From: Petrolisthes cinctipes
Lineage: Eukaryota; Arthropoda; Malacostraca; Decapoda; Porcellanidae
Assembly: GCA_033782935.1 (NCBI GenBank)
Contig: JAWQEG010000080.1
Coordinates: 1-64,000, forward strand
Direction of reading: 5' to 3'
DNA: 64,000 bases
The notes below the pieces were generated by a model. That model was not told where the DNA came from. It saw nothing but the letters and a program-made list of their open reading frames with translations, and did no database searches. Of this stretch, positions 55,498 through 64,000 are shown piece by piece. Every line of letters begins with the position of its first letter. Position 1 is the stretch's first letter. A program made the translations under genes and the position numbers.

Positions 55498-55879
55498 TAA
55501 TCATTACTATTACACCCATAACACTTAAATGTCGTGTCCTTGCACATTTCATGAATATAATTTTGTCGTCACTCTGTATTGTCATGGTATACAATATTTG
55601 TAGTATTACATGTGAAAGTTATCTGAGCATAATAAATGTTCCTTTAACAGCTTGTATATTGAATGAAAACCGGTATATCTCTTGTCAATATTGCAGCGTG
55701 AGCGTTCACACACGACTATACCAGCTGAAAACACATTCATCCTTCATCCGGCTTACTTTCCTTGTATAGTCAGATATTAGGTGCTTCGTAATTTAGGAAG
55801 AAACGGAGTGAATTTCACTTATAAGTACGATATGTCTGTTTTCAGTGTAATGGAAGAGTTTGAGAATCTTGATTGATTG

Positions 55880-56060
55880 ATTAATTGATTGATATTAGGC
55901 GCCGCAAGAGCTAGGTCCTATAGCGGCAGGAGAAGGTGATAGCGAGGTGATATAACAAGCAGGGAGGAAAGAGAAAGAAAAGAGGAACAGTTGAAGAACT
56001 GGAAGAGAGTGGCTGGAAAGTATTGCCTACATCACTACAGGCAATACCCCCTACGGGGTT
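55880..56060 (-). repeat. GATT-type SINE-like repeat, long copy
   Basis: (GATT)n then 'gatattaggcgccgcaagag', '...tatagcggcaggaga', '...gagtggctgg', 'ctacatcactacaggcaata'. A second fragment of the family may follow to 56230. Confidence 0.75.
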
Positions 56061-56800
56061 GTGAATTTTGAAGTATATGAAGAGGAAGAGAGAAAACCAC
56101 ATTGATCCTGGAAGACACTACTACGAGAAAGAAAAAGATGCAGAGAAGGAACAGCAAGCATAAGGAAAATGAAACGAAAGAAAGGACAAATGAAGAATTT
56201 GGTTTAAGTCCACAAGGGCACGAAACCATTTAATAAATAGTAATAACAAAATAGTAAAAATATTACCATATTATATAGGCTAATCAATCCTTCCACCACT
56301 TACTTACTAGTGTAAAATATTACAAGCAAGGTTAATTTTGTTACTCGGCAGCAGTCGAGTTATTTTCTGATTAAATACTTTGTGTTACTGGTTACCAGAG
56401 GAAAATGTTTTGTAGTGGAGAGTCTTAACTAATCTTCTCCCCTACTACGTATTTTCTTACTCCATTCGGCTTCTCTACTCCCCTCCACCTCCCAGTAATC
56501 CTTCACTCTACTCCTCCACTTTCCCACCTCTGTTTACTTTTCACCTCCTTTATCATCATTCTATATGTTGCCGAAAATGATCAATCTAATATTATGAAAA
56601 TATGACCTGAAAATAAATTATGTTATTTTGTGTATACAAATTCAATCCATGCGATATGGCAGGCCTAATTATTATTACTATGATAAAGTCAATACGACAT
56701 TAATGTCTAGGCCAAATTTTTAGACGCCAGCATGAGTGAACCAATCACCAGTGAGCAGTGTCCGAGAAACCGAGATGATGTCGATGCAGCTACATTGTAT
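56061..56800. other. Interior of the TIR element
   Basis: AT-rich, no gene seen. Confidence 0.4.
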
Positions 56801-56938
56801 CAGAGTCACTCTCCCCAAACCAACCCCTCTTACTATCTCACTCGGCAGTGAGTGGTTGGCATCATGATCACACGTGGTTCGGGATTCAAAATTCTGGCAT
56901 CTCTTTGGCAGTGCTGAGTGGTAAAGTGGAGCCAACTG

Positions 56939-57340
56939 TACCATCCTGCATCGCAGGGCGTTCTTGAACGCTTTCATCAGACAGTAAAGGTAATTCTGAG
57001 AAAGATCTGTTTAATGCCTGTTAAAGACTGAGATGAGACCATTAACTATCATCTCTGTGCAATAAGAGAAGCGAAACAGGTGTCTACAGGATTCTCGCCC
57101 TGCGAGGTTTTGTTCGGCAGATTGGTTTGGGGTCCCTTAAGGATTACTAAAGACAAATGATTAAGTGAAACCCTAATAGAACAACCAGCAACACAATATG
57201 TAGAAAATCTCAGGGGAATTCTAAAGAATGAAAGGGAGTTTGCCAAGGCAAATCTGCAACAGTCACAGGAAAAGATAAAAGTTAACTTCGATAAGAAAAC
57301 CAAAGTTAGGTCTTATAAAGTTGGCGATGAGGCACCTACG
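56939..57340 (+). pseudogene. Gypsy-3 integrase, piece 4 and C-terminal part
   Basis: ASQGVLERFHQTVK (catalytic Glu in LERFHQ), then CAIREAKQVSTGFSPCEVLFGR, ENLRGILKNEREFAKANL, IKVNFDKKTKVRSYKVGDE. This is the end of the integrase core and the following linker up to the 'VGD' start of the C-terminal module. In-frame stops at about 57035 and 57160 show decay after insertion. It ends where an inverted TTAA-B copy begins. Confidence 0.88.
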
Positions 57341-57344
57341 TAAA

Positions 57345-57525
57345 AACAATAGTGACATTATATTTTATATTGTTGTGTTGTATAATGTGATTATGACACG
57401 TTTAATGATGAAATCAGAGGGTTAAACATACCGAAATTAGAATTGTAAGGAGAGTGTAAAAGTGAATTTTGAGTTGTGATCATTCTGAGCTGGCTACACA
57501 TCCTACAGATATCTATGTAGTACAG
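57345..57525 (-). mobile_element. TTAA-B MITE, copy 3, partial and inverted
   Basis: Minus strand reads 'catctgtaggatg.gt.gccagctcagaatga' and 'attcacttttacactct' and 'aatataatgtcact' of copies 1 and 2. Confidence 0.65.
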
Positions 57526-58176
57526 CCGGCTCCACTGCCGCGAGGGCCACTGCAGTCAGAGCCGTAGATAGAGAGAGTTTGGCCAACTAGGTTCCAATCG
57601 AGCAGGTTGCTGATTTGTTGTTCGGAGTCACGTGACACACAGGAGCCATGTTATCCAACGTCGCCGTCAGCCTCCCTATAGCCACGGTACAAAATGCCGT
57701 GGCCAGGAATGCACATAACAATGCACAGGTTCCCAAGAGATACCCAGAGTAGGCTGCTTTGGGCAAATAAAGTCAAAAGACAAGATTGGAGCCCAAACAA
57801 CAACTAGTTCCTCTGCTCGGTTAGTACAGTTACTATAGCTTTCTTTCAAACTTTTATATTATTTTACATAGTTTAATAAATTATTGTATACTTAATTAAT
57901 TAACTTATCAGTGAATAGAAGCAACAAGCCAAGAGGGATTATTTCTTCTATATATAGGCCTATATATGTATCTTACTGTAACCTTATATACAGTACGTTA
58001 TTTTGTAGTGTTAATTTTACCTTTAAGAAGTACTTATAGTTTATTCCCATATTTTTATATACTTGCACTGAAATTACAAAATAACATTACAAATATATGA
58101 AGCCCTTTAACATGGTAATTATACCAGTAGAAGTTGTACTGTATAACACAATAAATTGTACTACTATACCCTCATT
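57526..58176. repeat. Dispersed repeat copy and unassigned DNA
   Basis: 57547-57650 ('gcagtcagagccgtagatag', 'agagtttggccaac', 'aggagccatgtt') matches in inverted orientation 59420-59510. The rest is AT-rich and unassigned. Confidence 0.5.
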
Positions 58177-58240
58177 CTTTGGAGGAATGAAGGTAATGTA
58201 CTCTAATTCGCCAAAAAGAATATCTCTCCTTAATCTTAGG
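58177..58240 (+). repeat. DR-A hairpin repeat, right half
   Basis: 'ctttggaggaatgaaggtaa', 'aattcgccaaaaagaatatc', 'tctccttaa'. Confidence 0.6.
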
Positions 58241-59011
58241 TGATATTATAACACAAGGTTAGTTATGATACAGTTATACAACATTTGTGTATAATTATAA
58301 TTATAGTTTTGTACAATATACACATCTTTTTAGTTCTAATGGATTTCTTAATGGTAATTTGTATCGACAAATGTAACTACAGTACTACAATTCTCAAGGC
58401 ATTGCCTATACTGTACCGGTACTGTATTTCTTCATATACCCTGCTTACAGTACTATATGAAGGTAATTGTTGCCACTGATTTGTACTGTACAATACTGTA
58501 TTGGGATTTTGTTAAACTGAAATATTTTATCTCTTACCCTCAAATAAGAGGTTTGTTGATGTCATATAAAAAATCTTCGAACCTTGATTCTTAGTAAAAA
58601 AAAAAAAAGGGTGGGGGGAGCACTTTAGTTTCGTAGGGTACATAATAAAATATAAAAAGCCCATTCTGGAATCTGATCACTTGCTTATTAATTGGCTCTA
58701 ATGTTGTTGTTGTTGAAGTTCCTCAAGCTGTCTGGCCGAGCAGCCCCGTGGCTCTACTGTAATGGAATACGGTAAGGTGAAAGTCATAACATTTGACACA
58801 GTTATCATGTGATGCTAATTTAGGTTAGGTTAATTTATCTGATATTCAATAGTTAATTCATATATTGGGAATTTCAGCAGAAAAGATCAGGTTTACATAG
58901 ATTGATAAGTCTAATATATTGTATAGATCTATTGGTCCTAATTAATTGTAATTTTTTTACAGGATCATTTTGATGATGGCCAGTATGAAAGTGAGTGAAC
59001 AAATAACCTTC
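58241..59011. other. Unassigned, with SINE tail fragment
   Basis: AT-rich, no gene. 58702-58756 is a fragment of the (AAC)n-tailed SINE family ('gttgttgttgttgaagttcc', 'gctgtctggccgagcagccc'). An A run lies at 58594-58607. Confidence 0.5.
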
Positions 59012-59325
59012 TGGAGCAAATAACTCCTCCAATCTATTCCAAGCAACAGGACACAGGTATTATTCTCAATGTGGTTCTGTTTCCTGGTATACTTTGGAAG
59101 AATGAAAGCACTCCGATTCACCAAAAAGAATATTTCTCCTTATTTTTTATTTCATTGTCTAATTTTATGTTAAGTGGGAAGTACAGTCTTGGTAAATGTG
59201 GAGCAAATGATTCCTTCAAACAATTCCAAGCAACAGAACACCAATATTTTTGTTCATCTGGTCCTGTTTCCTGGCATAATTGGAGAAATCAAGACACACC
59301 AATGTAACAAAAATGAAGTACCCCC
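59012..59325 (+). repeat. Two DR-A hairpin repeats in tandem
   Basis: Full copies at 59012-59150 and 59204-59325, same orientation, sharing 'ggagcaaat.a.tcc', 'attccaagcaacag', 'ctgtttcctgg.ata'. Confidence 0.75.
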
Positions 59326-60431
59326 TTGAGCATAATGATGTAAAATAAAATATGAATACTGTCTAACCATTTATTTTGCCTACAAAACTGTGACGTGTAA
59401 TATAAGCCACGAGTATGTCCGTCTACTTGGGTAACAACATGGCTCCTGTCCGATGGTTGGCCAAACCCTTTCTATCTAAGGTTCTGACTGCAATGTTGTC
59501 AGCGCTCCCTCTCCCAGGCGTGAACCACAAACTTCGTTCCGAGACACACATCTGAAGCACTCACTAGTGAGAAAGATGGTAATGGGGGTTGGCAGGCTTG
59601 TATGCTGAGCGAAACGAATGACAATGAAATAATAATCTGTATGTGAGCAATTTTGTTTTTATCTGGATGCAACAATAGGCACCAAATGATTCCTGATGTA
59701 TTAATTTGCTATATTTCATGGTGCTGAATATTACATTGCAATTCTCGATAAATCAGGTTTAGATTTACTATTAAGATAATAAATGTAGGAGATCATAGTA
59801 TGGTAACATATTCCATGCATCTGTGGCCAGTTTATGGATGTTCTGATAATATTGACATATTAGGTAGCAGAGCCCCTTTCTTTGTGCCGCGGTCAAACTC
59901 AGCACTCTGATATTTGCGAGCAACAACTCCTACCTTACTTACTTCGCTGACACTTGTGGAACAATTACATAAGAACTGAGGATATTAGATAATCCAAGCA
60001 TCGGCACCATGAACTATCCATCATCTGGCCCCTTTAATTATTACGTCAAATAAAACCGGGATATATAAATCCTATATATTGGATGTCTTGATGTGGCTTG
60101 GTAGAGTCTTGGTGTAGCGTGGGCACGTCGGGGCATTGGCGTGGTGCAGCAAGGTGTGTGGCTGTGACGGCAGGAGCGGGAGAGAGGCAGGTGCGTGTGC
60201 TGGCAGGTCCTGAAGCTAAGTGGAAGAGTGTTGGCTCCGGCGTGATGGGCTAGGCTTGGTTAAGGCTCGCGCGCAAGCCAACAGGTGAAGGCGGGGATGC
60301 GTGAGACATAGAGAATGGGAAATTCTGGTGCTTGGATCACTACAACCTAAACAATATCCCCGCCACAGCACCACCGAATATAGAAATAAAGACTTTAAAG
60401 TCCCGGAGACCGGAGGTTTCCCACCAATGCT
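59326..60431. other. Unassigned non-coding DNA
   Basis: 59420-59510 is the inverted partner of 57547-57650. 60055-60430 is a G-rich block after 'gggatatataaatcc' that could be part of an LTR or leader, but I find no partner. No exon seen. Confidence 0.4.
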
Positions 60432-60435
60432 TTAA

Positions 60436-61174
60436 CCCCTTGGCTTCAGGGGGTGGGATATCCCTCTTGCCTGGGGAACTTTGGGTGGTGGGATATCCCT
60501 CACTCTGAGGAGGGCTTCAGGCAGTGGGATATCCCGGTAATACCAATTTCGCACCAAAACCGCCAAGTTCGGTGTCATTTGTTTATTTCGAGCTATAGCC
60601 AATCCTGTCACACTGCTACATCATGTGTCACTCAGTTGCTACACTACCACTGTGGTGACTAGGCCTTGAGGCAATTTTTCCGCCGTGTCCGATCCTGTGC
60701 CCCCCCCCCCCCTTTCACTTGCACTCCATGAGTGCAACCTCCACGTTCCCTTCGCATTCCTGCAAGGTTATCAGACTCTGCAATTGAACGGATACTGGAT
60801 ATAACTTTGTCACCATATGATAGTGATGAGTTTTGCACTCAGTCTGACACGAGTTGTGTGAGAAAGTGTTGACAGAAGTTGTAACCAGCCATCGCCCATG
60901 AACACCACCCCTCTCTCGCGGTACAAGTGACTCCTCTTCATCAATGCCTATCTTCATAACCAAGAGTAATAGAGAGCTGGGGAATGGTCTCATTGGAAAG
61001 AGGAAAAGTTGATAATGAGTACAGAATCAAATTAAAGTTTCTAGGCATAGTAGTTTAGGAGTAAGGATGAAATGAAATAGAGCCTTTTTCGCAAAATCAC
61101 CCGGACACAGATGTAGACTCGACCATTTACCCAGTGTTGGGCAGACCAAACAGAACCTGCCTGGGTTTTAGGGG
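60436..61174 (+). mobile_element. TTAA-C MITE, copy 2
   Basis: TTAA at 60432-60435, then CCCCTTGGCTTCAGG. The right end is ...CCTGGGTTTTAGGGG followed by CTAA (one change from TTAA). 739 bp. The palindrome GGGATATCCC occurs three times within the first 90 bp. Parallels 8527-9214. Confidence 0.7.
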
Positions 61175-61204
61175 CTAACAAATAACAGAGCATCAGAGCG
61201 AGAA

Positions 61205-62085
61205 ATAATAAAATGTTTAGATTAACTAAAGAAAAATAAGTCACCAGGACCTGACTCTATCTCATCTAGAGTACCTTACTTAAGGAAATCTCCAAACCAC
61301 TCACCACGCTCTTCAATCAATCATTGCAAACTGGGACTGTGCTTAATATGTGAAAATTAGCCAAAGTATAACCTCAATAATTAAGAAAGGTAGTATCACT
61401 GGCCAAAAAGCTTAACAAAAGTTTTATGTAATTTGCTGGAGACTCTCATAGAAAATAATATAATCAGAGATACCTAACATGGCTTATATAACAAGCTCTC
61501 CTGCTTAACAAATCTTCTAGATTTTCTTCATGATATCTTCAAAATATATGATTTAACTAAAGCAGTGGATATTATTTACTTTGATTTCCAGAAAGCCTTC
61601 GACCTGATTCCTCACCAACGTTTATTAATAAAATAAAAGCACATGGAATTAATGGCAATAAACTAGCATAGATAGAAAATTGACTTACCCAGAGAAAACA
61701 AAGAGTAGTAAAAATGGCAAGGCATTCGACTTGTCCAACATAACTAGTGGTGCTTCACAAGGATCAGTACTAGGACTGGTACTATCTTATCTAATATACA
61801 TCAATGATATAGACGAATGTCTACCCTGTACAATCTCGAAGTTTGCAGACTACACAAAAATAGCAAATGTAGTCCTTCCAGTCGAACATATTCAAGATTT
61901 TCAAAATAACATGAACAGCTGTCTCAATGGGCAATCCAAACCCGTAAGTATCACCCTTTTTAATTCCTTAGTCTGTCAGATTCTAGAATATTATTTACAA
62001 TCCTGATGCCCTTATTACCAAAATGATATAGACAAACTGGATAGAATTCAATGCAGCGTTACGAAAATGATTCCCAGTTTAACCA
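61205..62085 (+). pseudogene. LINE RT fragment (CR1/Jockey-type)
   Basis: In order over several frames: NKSPGPDSISS, EISKPLTTLFNQSLQTGTV, DIIYFDFQKAFDLIPHQR (first catalytic Asp), IKAHGING, LTQRKQRVVK, then in an open frame of 108 codons GASQGSVLGLVLSYLIYIND and SKFADYTKIANV, where the catalytic pair reads A-D-Y in place of A-D-D. LDRIQCSVTKMIPSL closes the RT. Multiple stops and shifts. The proline of the PQGSVLGP motif is Ser. It lacks RNase H and resembles the minus-strand fragment at 38.7-39.4 kb. Confidence 0.82.
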
Positions 62086-62089
62086 TTAA

Positions 62090-62160
62090 CCCCTAAAAGC
62101 CCATGTACGATGATTGTCGTACATGTATTTTTGTGTTTTTTTTTTTTTTACCAAAAGCCG
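62090..62160 (+). mobile_element. TTAA-D element, left end
   Basis: TTAA at 62086-62089, then CCCCTAAAAGCCCATG and a hairpin CATGTACGA..TCGTACATG. The LINE above is cut exactly at this TTAA. No right end was recognised before about 62300. Confidence 0.5.
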
Positions 62161-63457
62161 ATGAACGACGATCGTAGCAGGGCTATTAAAAAAACTGCGT
62201 GGGCTATATCTAGCCACTTCATTGGTACCACTGTTTAGGTCTAGACTCCTACCAAAACAGCGAGTGTCGCGTGGGTGACTCATGCCCCAGAGGGTTGGGG
62301 TGGTGGGATCTGAGACTCTGAGTGAACCCTACTTACTCTCACTTAAACCAGCCACCCAGACACCTCTATCGTGGCCTTCTGGCCTCAAACGTAGAGGATT
62401 TGAAACAAAAGTAGCCCAATTTTTATTCGAGAATCAAACTTACCATTTAGCAGTTGTTCCTCTTGGTTTCCATGCTTGTACTGCTAACAAACCTCCCTGC
62501 TGATATTCCAAACTGCATGCTAGCATCACATTTAGGCTACCTACTATTTCTGTACTTGTTTCTAAATTATAATTGTGTTTTGTTATTTGTTTTCACAAAC
62601 GGCAATTGAAATTTGTTAACTTAAAGAACAAATAATATTTTTCTCTGAATTTTCTTCAGTTTTCAACTCGTAGTAACATAATGTTTTTTCTTTCACTCAA
62701 AGAACTAATCACCTTTCGCTGTATCTATAAGTGTATCTACATTCAAGTGCATCGTATCTATTAGTTTACATCATTCAATAAGTTTAACTCTCTTGCATTC
62801 ACTTGGTGTATTTGGACTACTTCCCCATTATGTATATACAAAAAACTGAACTGAACATGTCCATATCAGCCATGATCCATCGGTAGGTCCTACATATGAG
62901 AGTTGCATTACTTGCCAAGTTGTTCCACTGTATATTTATTAGGGTTAGGATGGAAGTAGCCCAATCATATAATAAAGAAGCCAAAGACAATTAAAAGTAG
63001 CAAGCAGACAATCTAAATTTAGGTAGCCTACAACAGTAAGAAGTAGTTCAATCCGCTACCTGTAGCCCAATCTGGCAACCCTGCCAATGAGTATTTTAAC
63101 TGTTGATATTATGACCGATTTTTTGGTCTTTTTCAAGCATAGTAAAGATATTGCAATACACCGATCCAAATAGTCCTCAGTGAGATACTTATGGAATGAA
63201 TGCTCGTATTGACTGTGAATCTTGACACTGAGTAGCCAACGAGCTCCTGTCTGCAGTTGTAGCCTACAACCAAAACATCGGGGATCAACTACACACACAC
63301 GCACACAATTATTCACACGCAATTTATGAAACCACCACTACCGTTCTCATTACCGCCATCAAATCCTTCCCAACTCTGCGTACTACCTGCTCCACTCACA
63401 TATACACTGCAATTGTATGCACAATGGGTATCAAATTTTCAGGAATAAAGAGAACCG
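62161..63457. other. Unassigned non-coding DNA
   Basis: No gene or recognised repeat. The small frames here carry no known motif. Confidence 0.4.
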
Positions 63458-63590
63458 CTCTAGGAATAAGCCCCTGTAGGATGAGGGAGAAGGTGATAGA
63501 TAGGTGGGACAGCCAGAACAAAGGAAACATAAGGAAAGGAGGGACTGGGGAAGGTGATAGAGGGGAGGGGCAGCAAGCTAGAAGGAAATA
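63458..63590 (-). repeat. GATT-type SINE-like repeat, fragment
   Basis: 'ctctaggaataagcccctgtaggatgagggagaaggtgatag.gaggtgggacagc', 'aaggaaa', 'aaggagggac'. Confidence 0.6.
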
Positions 63591-64000
63591 ATATTTCGTG
63601 AACGAAATCGACTATCTCTGTATTTATGCCAACTGAGGAATTATTGTATATGGGTTGTGCACATGAAACACACACACACACACTCTCTCGCGGTGTGTGT
63701 AGGGACCTCATCAAACTCTCCCACAACAACACTTTTTAACTTTCCTTCCTCAACTCTTCTATTCCCTCTTTCTTCCCATTTTTAATCCTTACTCCTCTTC
63801 CCTCTTTCTTTCTATTAATTTTATCCTTACTCCTCTTCCTTCTTGCTTCCCGTTATCAACTTCTTACTTGATTCTTGATTTTCTTTTTAATCAATATTAT
63901 TACTCAATAATATATTCTTTCATTCCATTATTTCATCTCCAATTGTTTCCCTTCTTTTCCTTCTTCTTATTCATTTCCTTCTAATTATTATTCCTCTTCT
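63591..64000. other. Unassigned, with (CA)n and T/C-rich tract
   Basis: CA run at 63667-63682 and TTCC/CTT-rich sequence from 63735 to the end. No gene seen. Confidence 0.5.

Larger units (their letters stand above)
54502..56938. mobile_element. TA-flanked transposon with ~130-bp inverted repeats
   Basis: CAGTTGGCTCCAC at 54502 and its complement ending at 56938. The arms match over about 130 bp ('gaatcccgaaccac.tgtgat', 'aaccactcactgccga'). TA follows at 56939-56940; the left dinucleotide is now CA. 2.4 kb with no transposase; it holds a SINE and a GATT-type repeat. The Tc1/mariner-like target suggests that superfamily. Confidence 0.75.
51940..57340 (+). mobile_element. Gypsy-3: integrase region split by DNA transposons
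   Basis: Four exon-like pieces of one integrase (51940-52068, 52201-52289, 54403-54501, 56939-57340) separated by three DNA elements. At each junction, counting the duplicated target (TA, TAA, TA) once keeps the integrase in frame. LTRs and the rest of pol are not found. Confidence 0.85.

Noticed and set aside
63685..63735. Plus-strand 'LIKLSHNNT' after an AG, resembling an LRR exon start
   Set aside because: Opposite strand to the gene, ends at a stop after about a dozen codons, no donor.

Overview
This is a repeat-choked stretch of animal nuclear DNA. Nothing in it is bacterial or viral. A handful of small host exons sit in a sea of transposable elements, microsatellites and minisatellites. 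The element mix (I-like LINEs with an RNase H domain, Ty3/Gypsy elements of two very different kinds, a Penelope-like fragment, PIF/Harbinger, Tc1/mariner MITEs, TTAA-ended MITEs, tRNA-derived SINEs, long TA arrays) suggests a large arthropod genome. A decapod crustacean is my best guess; no species call is possible from the sequence.

Host gene. Four exons on the minus strand (37972-38046, 35925-36068, 28887-28958, 1342-1413) each encode leucine-rich repeats of 24-25 residues. All start and end in the same phase (the last Leu codon is split after its second base) and are flanked by AG acceptors and GT(A/G)AGT donors. They look like successive exons of one LRR protein (LGR- or Slit-type exon structure). 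Its introns, up to about 27 kb, hold nearly everything else from 1.4 to 38 kb. A partial copy of one exon lies at 36083-36174.

Layout. 0-5 kb: LRR exon, minisatellite, a TTAA-ended MITE swollen by TA arrays. 5.5-8.4 kb: decayed LINE on the minus strand. 8.5-10.4 kb: MITE remnants and a minisatellite. 10.5-17.9 kb: a decayed Gypsy element with both LTRs and a 4-bp target duplication, carrying a Penelope fragment and two TA arrays. 18.0-18.65 kb: three Tc1/mariner-type MITEs joined end to end. 18.8-24 kb: I-like LINE copy 1. 24.6-25 kb: LTR related to the 10.5-kb element. 27.5-28.0 kb: retroposon with a 15-bp target duplication. 29.2-32.9 kb: second, internally deleted LINE copy holding two SINEs. 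33-40 kb: MITEs, SINE-like repeats, three LRR exons, a LINE fragment. 40.8-49.4 kb: a TTAA/CCCC-ended MITE into which a very young 7.7-kb Gypsy element has jumped. 51.6-57.5 kb: a Gypsy integrase interrupted by three DNA transposons. 57.5-64 kb: small repeats, a second LINE RT fragment, further TTAA elements.

The most notable item is the 41026-48713 retrotransposon. Its two 1,191-bp LTRs show no difference I could find, and it has a 5-bp target duplication and near-intact genes. Its pol order is protease-integrase-RT-RNase H (Gmr1-like, a Copia-type order in a Gypsy element). Gag and pol share one frame, separated only by a TGA stop in a TGA-CTA context that suggests translational readthrough.
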